DNA from: Streptomyces sp. CC228A
Lineage (GTDB): Bacteria; Actinomycetota; Actinomycetes; Streptomycetales; Streptomycetaceae
Direction of reading: 5' to 3'
NCBI RefSeq assembly: GCF_021390935.1
Contig: NZ_JAJPUI010000012.1
Coordinates: 141,527-205,526, forward strand
DNA length: 64,000 bases
The translations under genes and the position numbers were made by a program. The notes beneath the pieces are model-generated. The model did no database searches. It was given only the letters and a program-made list of their open reading frames with translations, and was not told where the DNA came from. Below are positions 1 through 8,664 of this stretch, in pieces. Position 1 is the first letter of the stretch; each line of letters starts with the position of its first letter.

Positions 1-358
1 CCAGCGTCTCGCCCTTCCAGGCGAAGACGGGGACGCCCTGCGGGTCGTCCGGGGTGCCGTCGGGGCCGACGGCGATGGCGGCGGCCGCGTGGTCCTGGGT
101 GGAGAAGATGTTGCAGGAGGCCCAGCGGACCTGGGCGCCGAGGGCGACCAGGGTCTCGATGAGGACGGCGGTCTGCACGGTCATGTGCAGGGAGCCGGTG
201 ATGCGGGCCCCGGCGAGCGGCTGGGACTCGGCGTACTCCTTGCGGATCGCCATCAGCCCCGGCATCTCGTGCTCGGCGAGGGTGATCTCCTTGCGGCCGA
301 ACTCGGCCAGGGAGAGGTCGGCGACCTTGAAGTCCTGTCGGTTCTCGACAGTCGTCAT
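1..358 (-). CDS. ahcY: S-adenosyl-L-homocysteine hydrolase (N-terminal part, runs off the window)
   Basis: Hydrolyses S-adenosylhomocysteine to adenosine and homocysteine in the cytosol, using bound NAD, and so relieves product inhibition of methyltransferases. Only about the first 119 codons are here; the gene leaves the left edge. The visible part has the SAHase N-terminal signature: FKVADLSLAEFGRKEI, then EHEMPGLMAIRKEY, the substrate-loop residues GARITGSLHMTVQTAVLIET, and CNIFSTQDHAAAAIA. The ATG at 356-358 is preceded by GAGGAG about 9 bases upstream, which fixes the start. Family identity is clear. The NAD-binding domain cannot be checked in this window. Confidence 0.95.
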   Translation of the reverse strand, partial: MTTVENRQDFKVADLSLAEFGRKEITLAEHEMPGLMAIRKEYAESQPLAGARITGSLHMTVQTAVLIETLVALGAQVRWASCNIFSTQDHAAAAIAVGPDGTPDDPQGVPVFAWKGETL

Positions 359-654
359 TTCGAGCTGCTCCTCGTTGTCGTGGCGAGGTGGGTACGGCCG
401 GCTCCGCGGTGGCGGGCATGCGGGCGGTGTACGGCTCGTCGTGGCCGTACGCGGGCATGCTCGGCACGCGCGGAGCAGTCGTCGGAGGCCCTCTCTCCCT
501 CGGCCGGCCCTGGGGGCCGCCCGACCGCCATCAGCAGCGACGTCTGGCTCTCGGTGTCTGCCATCGAATCTACACCGGTCGGGGCGGCGGCATTCAAGTG
601 CGCCGTGGGGTGGGGGGCCTGGCGCCCCGCCGTTTCGGTGGCGGGGCGGCAGGG
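359..654. other. intergenic / ahcY 5' region
   Basis: About 300 bases upstream of ahcY. It should contain the ahcY promoter and leader. I see the ahcY ribosome binding site but no convincing -10/-35 pair. A SAH riboswitch is conceivable at this gene, but I could not recognise its pseudoknot by eye. An 80-codon minus ORF at 355-597 looks like chance open frame. Confidence 0.4.
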
Positions 655-1645
655 TCAGGAGGCGGCGACCGAGGTTCTGACGATGTCGGGTTCGAGGTGG
701 ATGACGCGGGCGGTGGGGACGGCGGCGCGGACGCGGGCTTCGGCGGCGTCGATGGCGGTGGCGAGGCGGGCGGCTGTGTCGTCGCTCTGGACGGCGATCT
801 TGGCGGCGACGAGGAGTTCGTCGGGGCCGAGGTGGCGGGTGCGCATGTGGATGATGCCGGTGACGGTGGTGTGGTCGACGAGGGCTTCCTCGATCTTCTT
901 GACCTGGTCGAGGCCGGCTGCTTCGCCGAGGAGGAGCGACTTCGTCTCGACGGCGAGGACGAGGGCGATGAGGTCGACGGCGAGGACGAGGGCGATGAGG
1001 TCGACGGCGAGGAGGATCAGCAGCACGCCGATGCAGAGGGTGCCGATGCCATCCCAGACGCCGTTGCCGGTGAGGAGGGCGAGGCCGGTGCCCCCGGAGG
1101 CGAGGCCGACGCCGCCGAGAGCGAGGATCAGGCCGACGAGTGCGCCGAGGTCCTCCAGGAGGACGACGGCCAGTTCGGGAGCCTGGGCGTGGCGGACGAA
1201 GTTATTCCAGGACCGGTCGCCACGGAGCCGGTTGGACTCCTTGATGGCGGTACGGAAGGAGAAGACCTCGGCGGTGATCGCGAAGACGAGGACGCCGACG
1301 GGCCAGTGCCAGGCCTCGGTCTCGTGCGCGTGGTTCATCTTCTCGTAGCCGCCGACGGAGAAGAGCGCGATGGAGGCGAGGAAAGGCGTGGATGCAGCGC
1401 TCGCGGCCGTAGCCGAAGGGGTGCTGGGGGGGTCGCCTCCCGTTTGGCCTTCTTGCCGCCCGGCAGGAGGAGGCCCTGGTTGCCGGAGTCGGCGAGCGAG
1501 TGGACGCTTTCGGCGAGCACCGACGACGAGCCGCTGGAGGGGAATGCCACGAACTTGCTCACCGCGATGGCGAGGTTTGGCGGCGAGTGCCGCCGCGCTC
1601 CCCTTGGCTCCGCCTGCCGCGCTCTTGCGGGTCGTGTCCCTTCAC
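655..1645 (-). pseudogene. cation diffusion facilitator (CDF) efflux protein, frameshifted
   Basis: A membrane metal-cation/proton antiporter of the CDF family in a broken frame. The N-terminal part reads LAIAVSKFVAF then SSVLAESVHSLADSGNQGLL, the CDF first-helix signature. The last 227 codons (655-1338) are intact and include two more hydrophobic segments and the cytoplasmic domain (LLVAAKIAVQ). Reading it through needs three corrections, each one extra base in a run: AAA at 1576-1578, seven G at 1426-1432 and AAA at 1382-1384 on the plus strand. The three together restore the frame. A 27-bp direct repeat (955-981, 982-1008) duplicates nine residues (LIALVLAVD), and the loop before helix 3 seems shortened. 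The start at GTG 1645 is a guess. Either a decaying gene or sequencing error. It lies between manA and ahcY, as in other streptomycetes. Confidence 0.75.
955..1008. repeat. 27-bp tandem duplication inside the CDF gene
   Basis: Two perfect adjacent copies of a 27-bp unit (955-981 and 982-1008). In the CDF reading frame this duplicates nine hydrophobic residues of a membrane segment and keeps the frame. Confidence 0.9.
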
Positions 1646-1757
1646 CTGGTGATGACGCGGCCGTGCATGCGGCAAGGGGGCGGGGGTGCCGAGGTGTGTG
1701 CCCCCGGTGCACGGCGGGACACTCCTGCGTGAGCGGGCGGCGGGCGGCGGCGCCGTG

Positions 1758-2936
1758 TCAGAGGGCGACGGTGGCCCGGAAGACGGTGCCCGTGCCGGAG
1801 AGTTCGACGCGTTCGCCGGCGGGCACGTACACGGACTGGCCCGGGTCGAGGGTGAGTCCGCTGAGGTGCGGGGTGCCGGCGGTGGCGAGGACGACCTGGG
1901 CGGAGGGGACGGTGAGGTCGACGGGGGCGGCGCCTTCGGGCCGTACGAAGCGGGAGAGCCGGAAGTCGTCGACGGGGGCCTCGTACAGTTCCTCGCCGGA
2001 CTCGGACGCCTCGGGGCGCAGGATGTCGGGGGCGGCCGCGTCGAAGCGGACGACGCGGAGGAGTTCGGGGACGTCGACGTGCTTAGGGGTGAGGCCGCAG
2101 CGCAGCACGTTGTCGGAGCTGGCCATGATCTCGACGCCGAGGCCCTTGATGTAGGCGTGGGGCACGCCGGCGCCGAGGAAGAGGGCTTCGCCGGGCTGGA
2201 GCCGTACGTGGTTGAGGAGCAGGGCGGCGATGACGCCGGGGTCGCCCGGGTAGTGGTGTGCGAGGTCGGCGTACGGGGTGAGGTGGCCGCCCGTGCGGGT
2301 GCAGGCGGCGGCGGTGGCGGCGACGGTGTCGGCCATCGCGTCGGGGTCGGCGGTGAGGACGGCGGTGAGGACCTCGCGGAGTGCGGCGTCCTCGGGGTGG
2401 GCGCGCAGGACGTCGACGTACGGCTTGAGGGAGTCGACGTCGAGGGAGGCGAGGAGGTCGGCGGTCTCGGCGGGCGGGCGGAAGCCGCAGAGTCCCTCGA
2501 AGGGGGTGAGGGCGCAGATGAGTTCGGGCTTGTGGTGGGGGTCCTTGTAGGTGCGGTGGGCGGCGTGGAGGGGGATGCCGGCCTGCTCTTCCCGGGCGTA
2601 GCCGGCCTGGGCCTGGGCGCTGTCGGGGTGCACCTGGAGGGAGAGGGGCGCCGCGGCGGCGAGGATCTTGAGGAGGAAGGGCAGGTGGGGTCCGAAGCGG
2701 GTGGCGGTCTCGGGTCCGAGTTCACGTTCCGGGTCGGCGGCGATGACGTCGGAGAGCGTCCGGTCGTGCGGGGTGCCGTCGGGGCCGGTGCGGGTGACGC
2801 GGGAGGGGGCTGCGGGGTGGGCGCCCATCCACATCTCGGCCTGCGGCTCGCCGGTGGGGGCGGTGCCGAGGAGGTCCGGGATGGCCGTGGTGGAGCCCCA
2901 GGCGTAGGGGCGGACGGTGTTGGAGAGGCGGTCCAT
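1758..2936 (-). CDS. manA: mannose-6-phosphate isomerase, class I
   Basis: Zinc-dependent cytosolic isomerase linking fructose-6-phosphate to mannose-6-phosphate, the entry to GDP-mannose for wall glycans and lipoglycans. 392 residues. It begins MDRLSNTVRPYAWGSTTAIP. The metal and active-site region is visible as LKILAAAAPLSLQVHPDSAQ and HKPELICALTPFEGLCGF, followed by GVPHAYIKGLGVEIMASSDN; a small C-terminal beta domain follows. The open frame runs far upstream, but homology starts at ATG 2934-2936, with the upstream part being only GC-rich open frame. It is the last gene of the manB, Trm112, SIS, manA series on the minus strand, consistent with one mannose-metabolism unit. Confidence 0.93.
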   Translation of the reverse strand: MDRLSNTVRPYAWGSTTAIPDLLGTAPTGEPQAEMWMGAHPAAPSRVTRTGPDGTPHDRTLSDVIAADPERELGPETATRFGPHLPFLLKILAAAAPLSLQVHPDSAQAQAGYAREEQAGIPLHAAHRTYKDPHHKPELICALTPFEGLCGFRPPAETADLLASLDVDSLKPYVDVLRAHPEDAALREVLTAVLTADPDAMADTVAATAAACTRTGGHLTPYADLAHHYPGDPGVIAALLLNHVRLQPGEALFLGAGVPHAYIKGLGVEIMASSDNVLRCGLTPKHVDVPELLRVVRFDAAAPDILRPEASESGEELYEAPVDDFRLSRFVRPEGAAPVDLTVPSAQVVLATAGTPHLSGLTLDPGQSVYVPAGERVELSGTGTVFRATVAL

Positions 2937-3100
2937 GGCGCTGTTCCCTTGGTTCGTTGCTGGTCGGGCTGGTCCCAGGGTGCGGCTCCGGGGTGGCGGG
3001 TGGTTGGCGCCGGGGTGTGGTGGGGGTGTCTTCGGTGGCGCCGGCGGGTGGTTCCGGCGCCGGGGTTCGAAGCCGACGGTGGCGTGGGCGGGGCTGCGGG

Positions 3101-4237
3101 TCAGCCGGTGCCGGCCGCGAGGGCCAGGTAGCCGGCGGCGAAGTCGGTGACCGCGAGGAGTTCGGCGAGGGCTTCGAGGTCGGTGCCGGGTTCGGGTTCC
3201 AGTTCGCTGACGGCGGTGCCGTTGCCGAGGGCGAGTTCGCGGGCGGCGGGGGCGGCGGTGAGGCCGCCCTCGTCGGCGGGCCGGTCGCGCAGGAGGACGA
3301 CACGGGCGTGGAGGGCCTGCGCTTCCTCGACGCGGTCGCGGAAGAAGTCGTCGGGGTCGGCGCCGGCGGCGAGGGCGCCGGCGAGGAGTCCGCCGTGCGC
3401 GGGCAGTGCTTCGGGGAGCTGGGCGGCCAGGGCGGGCCGGCAGGCGAGTTCGGCGAGTACGGCGGTGAAGCGGCGGCCGACGGGGGCGGCGTAGGGGCCT
3501 TCGGTCCAGATGAGCGGCAGCGAGTCGGCGAGTTCGGCGGCCAGCGTCTTGGCGGGGTTGCCGTAGGTGGCGATGGCGGGGCCGCAGCGTTCGGCGATGC
3601 GGTCGAGGCGGTCGGCGACCTTCTCCAGGGTCTCGGCGGGCGCGGTGATCAGGCCGACGCGGTCGAGGAGGGCGAGGAGGGGCGTGAACAGCGCCCACAG
3701 CGCGCCGGGGCTGGCGGCCTGGGTGTCCTCGTACTCCTCGTGGGGGGCTGTGGCGAGGGGGACGGCGAGGCCGTGGCTGCCGTGGACGGCCTCGGTGAGG
3801 GGGGAGCGGCGCGGGGCGACCGTGACGACGGTGACGCCGCGGCGGTACGCCTGCTCGGCGAGTTGGGCGAGGCCGGGTTCGGAACCGTCGGTGGTGGCGA
3901 GCAGGAGGAGGTCGACGGAGCCGGTCCAGCCGGGAAGGGCCCAGCGGAGGGCGCCCGCGGCGGGGGCGACGCCGGTGGGGTGGAGGCGGGTGACGGGTGC
4001 GGACGCCCCGGCGAGGGCGGCGACGAGGTCGGCGACGCCGGTGGCCGCCGTGCCGGAGCCGGCGATGAGGACGGCGCGGGGGCGGCCTTCCGGGTTGAGG
4101 GCGCCGACGCCGGCCTCGGTGGCGTGCCGGGCGGCGGTCCGGACGCGGGCGCCCGCTTCGGCGGCTCCGCGCAGCAGGCCGCGGTGGTCGGCGCGGGCCA
4201 GTGCCTCGGGGTCGTCGAGCAGCGACTCGTCGAGCAT
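3101..4237 (-). CDS. SIS-domain protein, phosphoglucose/phosphomannose isomerase-like
   Basis: 378 residues starting at ATG 4235-4237 with GGAGG about 8 bases upstream. Two SIS (sugar isomerase) folds are suggested. The first has VLIAGSGTAATGVADLVAAL and LLLLATTDGSEPGLAQLAEQ; the second region has CGPAIATYGNPAKTLAAELA. Bifunctional phosphoglucose/phosphomannose isomerases of actinobacteria and archaea have this layout, and the gene sits directly between a Trm112-like gene and manA. The substrate is inferred from this context and is not proven; the second SIS domain is divergent, so the protein could be regulatory. Cytosolic: no signal peptide or membrane segment. Confidence 0.8.
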   Translation of the reverse strand: MLDESLLDDPEALARADHRGLLRGAAEAGARVRTAARHATEAGVGALNPEGRPRAVLIAGSGTAATGVADLVAALAGASAPVTRLHPTGVAPAAGALRWALPGWTGSVDLLLLATTDGSEPGLAQLAEQAYRRGVTVVTVAPRRSPLTEAVHGSHGLAVPLATAPHEEYEDTQAASPGALWALFTPLLALLDRVGLITAPAETLEKVADRLDRIAERCGPAIATYGNPAKTLAAELADSLPLIWTEGPYAAPVGRRFTAVLAELACRPALAAQLPEALPAHGGLLAGALAAGADPDDFFRDRVEEAQALHARVVLLRDRPADEGGLTAAPAARELALGNGTAVSELEPEPGTDLEALAELLAVTDFAAGYLALAAGTG

Positions 4238-5107
4238 GGGTGGGGCCTCCGATCGCCGGGGCGGATACGTACGCGGGGTGCGGCGCCTGTCCGGTGCGGC
4301 CGGGCGGGCGCGAGGTGCGGGTGCGGTGCGGGTTCCGGGCTGGTTGCGGGGCGGGGCTGGTGGCCGGGTGCCTGGGGCCGGGAGGTCCCGGGCCGGGTCG
4401 GGCACCGGGGTGCCGGGGCCGGGGGTGACGGCCCGGGAAGGGCCGGGCGGGTGCCGGTGGTTCGGATGGTCGCGGGTGGCGGACTGGGCGGTTCCGGAGT
4501 CGCGGGCCGCCGACGGGTGATGCGGAGGGCGGTCAGCGGTGGGCGGCTGCCGGGTGGGGCTGGTCCGGTGGTGGGTGGTCCTGTGGTGCGGGGGGCTTGT
4601 CGGCGGTGGCCGGTGGCCGGGTGGTGGTCCTGTGGTGCAGGGGGCTTGTCGGCGGTGGGCGGCGGCCGGGTGGTGGCCTTGTGGTGCCAGTGGTTGTCGG
4701 CGGGGGCGGCTGCCGGGAGGGGCGGGTGATACGGGTGGCGTGCGGTTGACCGGACGGGGCCCCGCGGGGCGTGCCGCCGGCTCGGGGTCTGCCGGGCTCG
4801 GTCGCCCGGTGCGGCCGTCCGGTACGGGCGTCCGGCCGGGACGAGTGGGTCGCCGGGGGCGCGGTCGGCGCGGTCGGGAGGTGACGGCGCAGTCGTACGG
4901 GGGCCGTGCGGGCGGTGCCGTGTGCCGGGCAGGCCCTGGGCGGTACGGACTCTCGGGCCGCTGTACCGGATGAGGCACCGCACCCGGGGCGGCAGCCGGG
5001 CCCGGCCCGTCCGTGCGTCACCGGTCCGCGGTCCGGTCGGACCGTACCGGCCGGTGGCCGTCGGTGGCCGTCGGCGGCCGTCGGCGGTCCGCATGTCCGG
5101 CCGGGCG
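4238..5107. other. 870-bp GC-rich gap between SIS protein and Trm112 genes
   Basis: No credible gene. Many frames stay open because of the high GC, but none shows domain signatures or a ribosome binding site. The stretch 4535-4725 is internally repetitive. Unusually long for a gap inside what should be an operon; a promoter for the SIS-manA pair may lie here. Confidence 0.5.
4535..4725. repeat. imperfect G/T-rich tandem repeat
   Basis: About three degenerate copies of a unit around 60 bp, each with a core like gcttgtcggcggtg flanked by ccgggtggtgg and cttgtggtg variants. No coding signature. Confidence 0.55.
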
Positions 5108-5290
5108 TCAGGACGGGCGGCGGGCCTCGTCGACGAGGAGGACGGGGATGCCGTCGCGTACCGGGTAGGCCAGGCCGCAGTCCTCGCTGGTGCAGACCAG
5201 TTCGGGGGCCTCGTCGGCCGTGTGGTCGCTCAGCCGGGCGTGGCAGGCCGGGCAGACGAGGATCTCCAGGAGGCCGGCTTCGAGCGACAT
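5108..5290 (-). CDS. Trm112-family small zinc-binding protein
   Basis: 60 residues. Starts MSLEAGLLEILVCPACHARL and has two CxxC-type clusters (CPAC, then CTSEDCGLAYPVRDGIPVLL), the Trm112/UPF0434 fold. In eukaryotes Trm112 activates methyltransferases. The bacterial role is not established, although co-location with phosphomannomutase and SIS genes is common in actinobacteria. ATG at 5288-5290. Identity of the family is secure; function is open. Confidence 0.88.
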   Translation of the reverse strand: MSLEAGLLEILVCPACHARLSDHTADEAPELVCTSEDCGLAYPVRDGIPVLLVDEARRPS

Positions 5291-5476
5291 GGGAGGTTTC
5301 CCTTCGGGTCGGTACGTCGTGGTGCTGGTGGGTGCGGTGCTGCGCCGCCCCCCGGCGCCGCCAGCCTACCGCCGGGGCGCCAGGGGCGCGGCCCGACCTG
5401 TCCGGGCGGGTGGGCCGCGCCTTCACGTGCCCTGGGCGGGGCCGCGCCGGGTGGGGCGGGGCGTACGCGGACGGGG

Positions 5477-6841
5477 TCAGGAGCCGCGGACCAGGGAGAG
5501 GACCTCGTCGCGGATCTTCGCCATGGTGGCTTCGTCCTGGGCCTCGACGTTGAGGCGGAGGAGGGGCTCGGTGTTGGAGGGGCGGAGGTTGAACCACCAG
5601 CCGTCGCCGTTGACGGTCAGCCCGTCCATCTCGTCGGTGGTGACACCGTCGCGGGATCCGAAGGCCGCGCGGACGGCGTCGGTGCGGGCGGTCTGGTCGT
5701 CCACCTTCGAGTTGATCTCGCCGGAGGCCGCGTAGCGGTCGTACGAGGCGACGAGCTCCGACAGCGGGCCCTCCTGGCCGCCGAGGGCGGCGAGGACGTG
5801 GAGGGCGGCGAGCATGCCCGTGTCGGCGTTCCAGAAGTCGCGGAAGTAGTAGTGCGCCGAGTGCTCGCCGCCGAAGATGGCGCCCGTGCGGGCCATCTCG
5901 GCCTTGATGAAGGAGTGGCCGACGCGGGTGCGGACGGGGATGCCGCCGTTCTCGCGGACGACCTCCGGCACGCACGACGACGTGATCAGGTTGTGGATGA
6001 CCGTGCCGCCGGGGTGCTTGGCGAGCTCGCGGGCGGCGACGAGGGCGGTGATGGCGGACGGCGAGACCGGTTCGCCGCGCTCGTCGACCACGAAGCAACG
6101 GTCGGCGTCGCCGTCGAAGGCGAGACCGAGGTCGGCGCCCTCGGCGCGGACGCGGGCCTGGAGGTCCACGATGTTGGCGGGGTCGAGCGGGTTCGCCTCG
6201 TGGTTGGGGAACGTGCCGTCCAGCTCGAAGTACATCGGGACGAGGGTGAGGGGCAGCCCCTCGAAGACGGTGGGGACGGTGTGGCCGCCCATGCCGTTGC
6301 CCGCGTCGACGACGACCTTCAGCGGCCGGATGGACCTGAGGTCGACGAGCGACCTCAGGTGGTCGGCGTAGCCGGTGAGGGTGTCCTGCTCGGTGACGGT
6401 GCCGGGCGTGTCCGCCGGGGCCGGGGCGCCCGACTCCAGCCACTCCTCGACGAGCGCCCGGATGTCGGCGAGCCCGCTGTCCTGGCCGATGGGGGCCGCG
6501 CCCGCGCGGCACATCTTGATGCCGTTGTACTGGGCGGGGTTGTGCGACGCCGTGAACATCGCGCCCGGCAGGCCGAGGTGCCCCGAGGCGAAGTAGAGCT
6601 GGTCGGTGGAGCACAGTCCGATGACGGTGATGTCCGCGCCCTGGGCGGCGGCGCCGCGTGCGAAAGCGGCGGTCAGGCCGGGCGAGGACGGGCGCATGTC
6701 GTGGCCGACGACGATCGCGTCGGCTCCGGTGACTTGGGTGAAGGCGGCACCGAACAGCTCGGCGAGCGCCTCGTCCCACTGATCCGGCACGACTCCGCGC
6801 ACGTCGTACGCCTTGACGATCTGCGACAGATCAGCAGCCAC
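5477..6841 (-). CDS. manB: phosphomannomutase/phosphoglucomutase
   Basis: Interconverts mannose-6-phosphate and mannose-1-phosphate (and probably the glucose phosphates), feeding nucleotide-sugar synthesis. 454 residues, usual for the alpha-D-phosphohexomutase family. Visible motifs in order: phosphoserine loop FTASHNPAQYNGIKM with the catalytic Ser at about residue 99, metal loop DGDADRCFVVDERG, sugar-binding loop GGEHSAHYYFRD, and a C-terminal phosphate-binding loop LRPSNTEPLLRLNVEA. Starts with GTG at 6839-6841, with CAGGAGG about 9 bases upstream. First gene of the manB, Trm112, SIS, manA series. Confidence 0.94.
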   Translation of the reverse strand: MAADLSQIVKAYDVRGVVPDQWDEALAELFGAAFTQVTGADAIVVGHDMRPSSPGLTAAFARGAAAQGADITVIGLCSTDQLYFASGHLGLPGAMFTASHNPAQYNGIKMCRAGAAPIGQDSGLADIRALVEEWLESGAPAPADTPGTVTEQDTLTGYADHLRSLVDLRSIRPLKVVVDAGNGMGGHTVPTVFEGLPLTLVPMYFELDGTFPNHEANPLDPANIVDLQARVRAEGADLGLAFDGDADRCFVVDERGEPVSPSAITALVAARELAKHPGGTVIHNLITSSCVPEVVRENGGIPVRTRVGHSFIKAEMARTGAIFGGEHSAHYYFRDFWNADTGMLAALHVLAALGGQEGPLSELVASYDRYAASGEINSKVDDQTARTDAVRAAFGSRDGVTTDEMDGLTVNGDGWWFNLRPSNTEPLLRLNVEAQDEATMAKIRDEVLSLVRGS

Positions 6842-7450
6842 TGATCAACCTCCTGCGAGCCCTGTATGGAGTACACAACCTACCCGGGGGGTGCAATGGG
6901 GGCGTACGGAGTGTCAGGGTTGCGCCACTGTGGCGTGAACCGCGCGGTGCCGGGCGACGGGGGTGGCGCCGTGCACGCCCGGACACCCGGGCGTGCGCCG
7001 GTCGGCCTTCCTGCGGCCCGCGTGCGGGGGCGGTCCTGCGGCACCCGGGCGGGCCCCCGGGACCTGCGGGCTCGGCGGGAGGTACGGAACCGTCTGCCGG
7101 GACGGGGCGGGGCGAGCGGACGGGAGGCGTGGGCGTGGGGCGTACGGCGTCAGGCGTCAGGCGTCAGGCGTCAGTGCGGTGCGGCCGCGGGTACGGCTTG
7201 GGGCGGGCGGCCTCGGACGCCGCGTGCAGGTGGCAGACGTCGGGTGCAGGCGGCAGACGTCAGGTGTGGGTGTAGGACGTCAGGTGCAGGCTGAAGACGT
7301 CAGGTGCAGGTGTAGGACGTCAGGCGTCGGATGTCGGGCACGGGCTTCGGGCGCCAGGTACGGGCGTAGCCGGAGGGCGTCAGGGGCCGAGTGCGGGCGT
7401 AGCCGGAGGGGCCAAGCGTCGGGCGCCAGGCGCAGGTGACCCGGAGGGCG
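6842..7450. other. 600-bp gap with short repeats
   Basis: No credible gene between manB and the DUF3499 gene. The right half (about 7140-7450) is built of short GTCAGG-containing repeats. The manB promoter should lie near 6860-6900, where the GC is lower, but I do not see a clear consensus pair. Confidence 0.5.
7144..7445. repeat. GTCAGG-type simple and degenerate repeats
   Basis: Begins with four near-perfect copies of the 7-mer gtcaggc, followed by about five degenerate copies of a roughly 20-bp unit of the type gcaggtgtaggacgtcaggt, then two copies of gcgtagccggagg. Downstream of DUF3499 and upstream of manB; no reading frame with meaning. Confidence 0.75.
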
Positions 7451-7837
7451 TCAGGCGTCAGGGGAGCGGAGGACGCGCAGGTGGCCGCGGCGGCCCACCT
7501 CCACCGGGTCGCCGCCGCGACTGCCGCCGGCCTTGCCGCCGCCTGCCTGGGCCGCGCGCTCCTGCGGACGGGCCGCTTCCCGGACCGCGTTCGCCAGGGC
7601 CTCCAGGTCGTCGCCGCTGGGCCGGGACGGTGCGGAGCCGTCGGAGAGCCGGACGACCTCCCAGCCGCGGGGCGCGGTGAGGCGTTCGCTGTGCTCGGCG
7701 CACAGGTCGTAGCAGTGGGGTTCGGCGTAGGTGGCGAGCGGGCCGAGGACCGCGGTCGAGTCGGCGTAGACGTACGTCAGCGTCGCGACGGCAGGGCGGC
7801 CGCACGCGGTGCGCGAACAGCGACGTACAGGGCTCAC
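7451..7837 (-). CDS. DUF3499 family protein
   Basis: 128 residues, a small actinobacterial family of unknown function. Starts VSPVRRCSRTACGRPAVATL, with paired Cys and further Cys/His in YAEPHCYDLCAEHSERL that suggest a zinc site. The C-terminus is Gly/Ala rich and ends RRGHLRVLRSPDA, as in homologues I recall. The start is GTG at 7835-7837. A TACCGT -10-like hexamer (7846-7851, minus strand) lies 8 bases upstream and no Shine-Dalgarno is seen, so the message may be leaderless. Divergent from the metallopeptidase gene, its usual neighbour. Confidence 0.85.
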   Translation of the reverse strand: MSPVRRCSRTACGRPAVATLTYVYADSTAVLGPLATYAEPHCYDLCAEHSERLTAPRGWEVVRLSDGSAPSRPSGDDLEALANAVREAARPQERAAQAGGGKAGGSRGGDPVEVGRRGHLRVLRSPDA

Positions 7838-8193
7838 GACGTTGGACGGTACCGCACTCTTGAGCGGGCCGCGACGACTCTCCACCAGGTCACTCGGCCG
7901 TGTCGCCGTGTGATGTCCCCCACATGGGTGTTCGAGGCGGGCCTCGCGACCTGCGACGGAGGCGGTAAGGGTGTGCGGCGGGCTACGCCGTGTGGCGGAT
8001 GAGGCGTGTGAGGCGCTCGGGCCGGTGCTGCGCACATCCGGCCGTTTTCCGCCCCCGCGGTGCGCGAACCCGCCTGCGGGGGCGGACTCACCGGGCGAAG
8101 GGCGTTGCCGTGCGCAGCGCGTCGGAGGACCGGGCGCGCCCGGGTCGCCGCTGCGGTGAACGCGGTGCGCCCGGGAGAGCTACGCTGCGTCAG
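7838..8193. promoter_or_regulatory. divergent promoter region, DUF3499 / metallopeptidase
   Basis: 356 bp between divergent starts. Candidate -10 hexamers sit 7-8 bases before each start codon: TACCGT on the minus strand (7846-7851) and TACGCT on the plus strand (8181-8186). Neither has a good -35. Nothing else is recognised. Confidence 0.5.
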
Positions 8194-8194
8194 G
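8181..8194 (+). promoter_or_regulatory. -10 hexamer giving a probable leaderless mRNA
   Basis: TACGCT (8181-8186) matches TANNNT and is followed by 7 bases and then the GTG at 8194, the usual geometry when transcription starts at the start codon. No -35 match. Confidence 0.5.
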
Positions 8195-8664
8195 TGAAGG
8201 ACAGTGCCGTGCCTCCCCCGGCCGCAGCCGGCGGGACACCTGGAGGGAACCCCCGGCCGACCGAGCCGCGGCCGCGCCGCCGCGACCGCCACGGACGGGG
8301 GATGCGCGGCCCCGTGGCGCCGCCGCAGGTGCCGCTGTCCGTGACGCGGGCGGACACGTTCCGGGACCTCGTGCAGGACTCGGTGGAGCGGTTGGAGCGG
8401 CGCTGGCCGCAACTGGCGGACGTGGACATCCACGTCCTGGAGGTGCCGACCTCGCTGGACGGTTTCTCCGTGCCGCTGGGCAGTGCGGCCCCGGCCACGC
8501 GCGACCAGCCGGCGCGGATCGTGGTCTACCGGCGGCCGGTGGAGCTGCGGGCGAAGACCCGGGACGAGCGGGCGCTGCTGGTCCACGAGGTCGTGGTGGA
8601 GCAGGTGGCGGAGCTGCTCGGGCTGGCCCCGGAGTCCGTCGACCCGCGATACGGCGAGGACTGA
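8194..8664 (+). CDS. zincin-like metallopeptidase family protein
   Basis: 156 residues. The conserved part begins MRGPVAPPQVPLSVTRADTF and contains LLVHEVVVEQVAELLG, a variant of the HExxx-type zinc helix of the actinobacterial metallopeptidase (zincin-like) family. No signal peptide. Start choice: GTG 8194 lies exactly 7 bases after a TACGCT -10 hexamer, which fits a leaderless transcript. GTG 8209 is an alternative because GAAGGA sits 7 bases before it. Always next to DUF3499 in streptomycetes. Substrate unknown. Confidence 0.82.
   Translation: MKDSAVPPPAAAGGTPGGNPRPTEPRPRRRDRHGRGMRGPVAPPQVPLSVTRADTFRDLVQDSVERLERRWPQLADVDIHVLEVPTSLDGFSVPLGSAAPATRDQPARIVVYRRPVELRAKTRDERALLVHEVVVEQVAELLGLAPESVDPRYGED

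Noticed and set aside
355..597. 80-codon ORF upstream of ahcY as a leader peptide
   Set aside because: It overlaps the ahcY start in another frame, shows no conserved features, and has no ribosome binding site.
359..654. SAH riboswitch upstream of ahcY
   Set aside because: Functionally attractive, but I could not identify the conserved core or pseudoknot by eye. A covariance-model search would decide.
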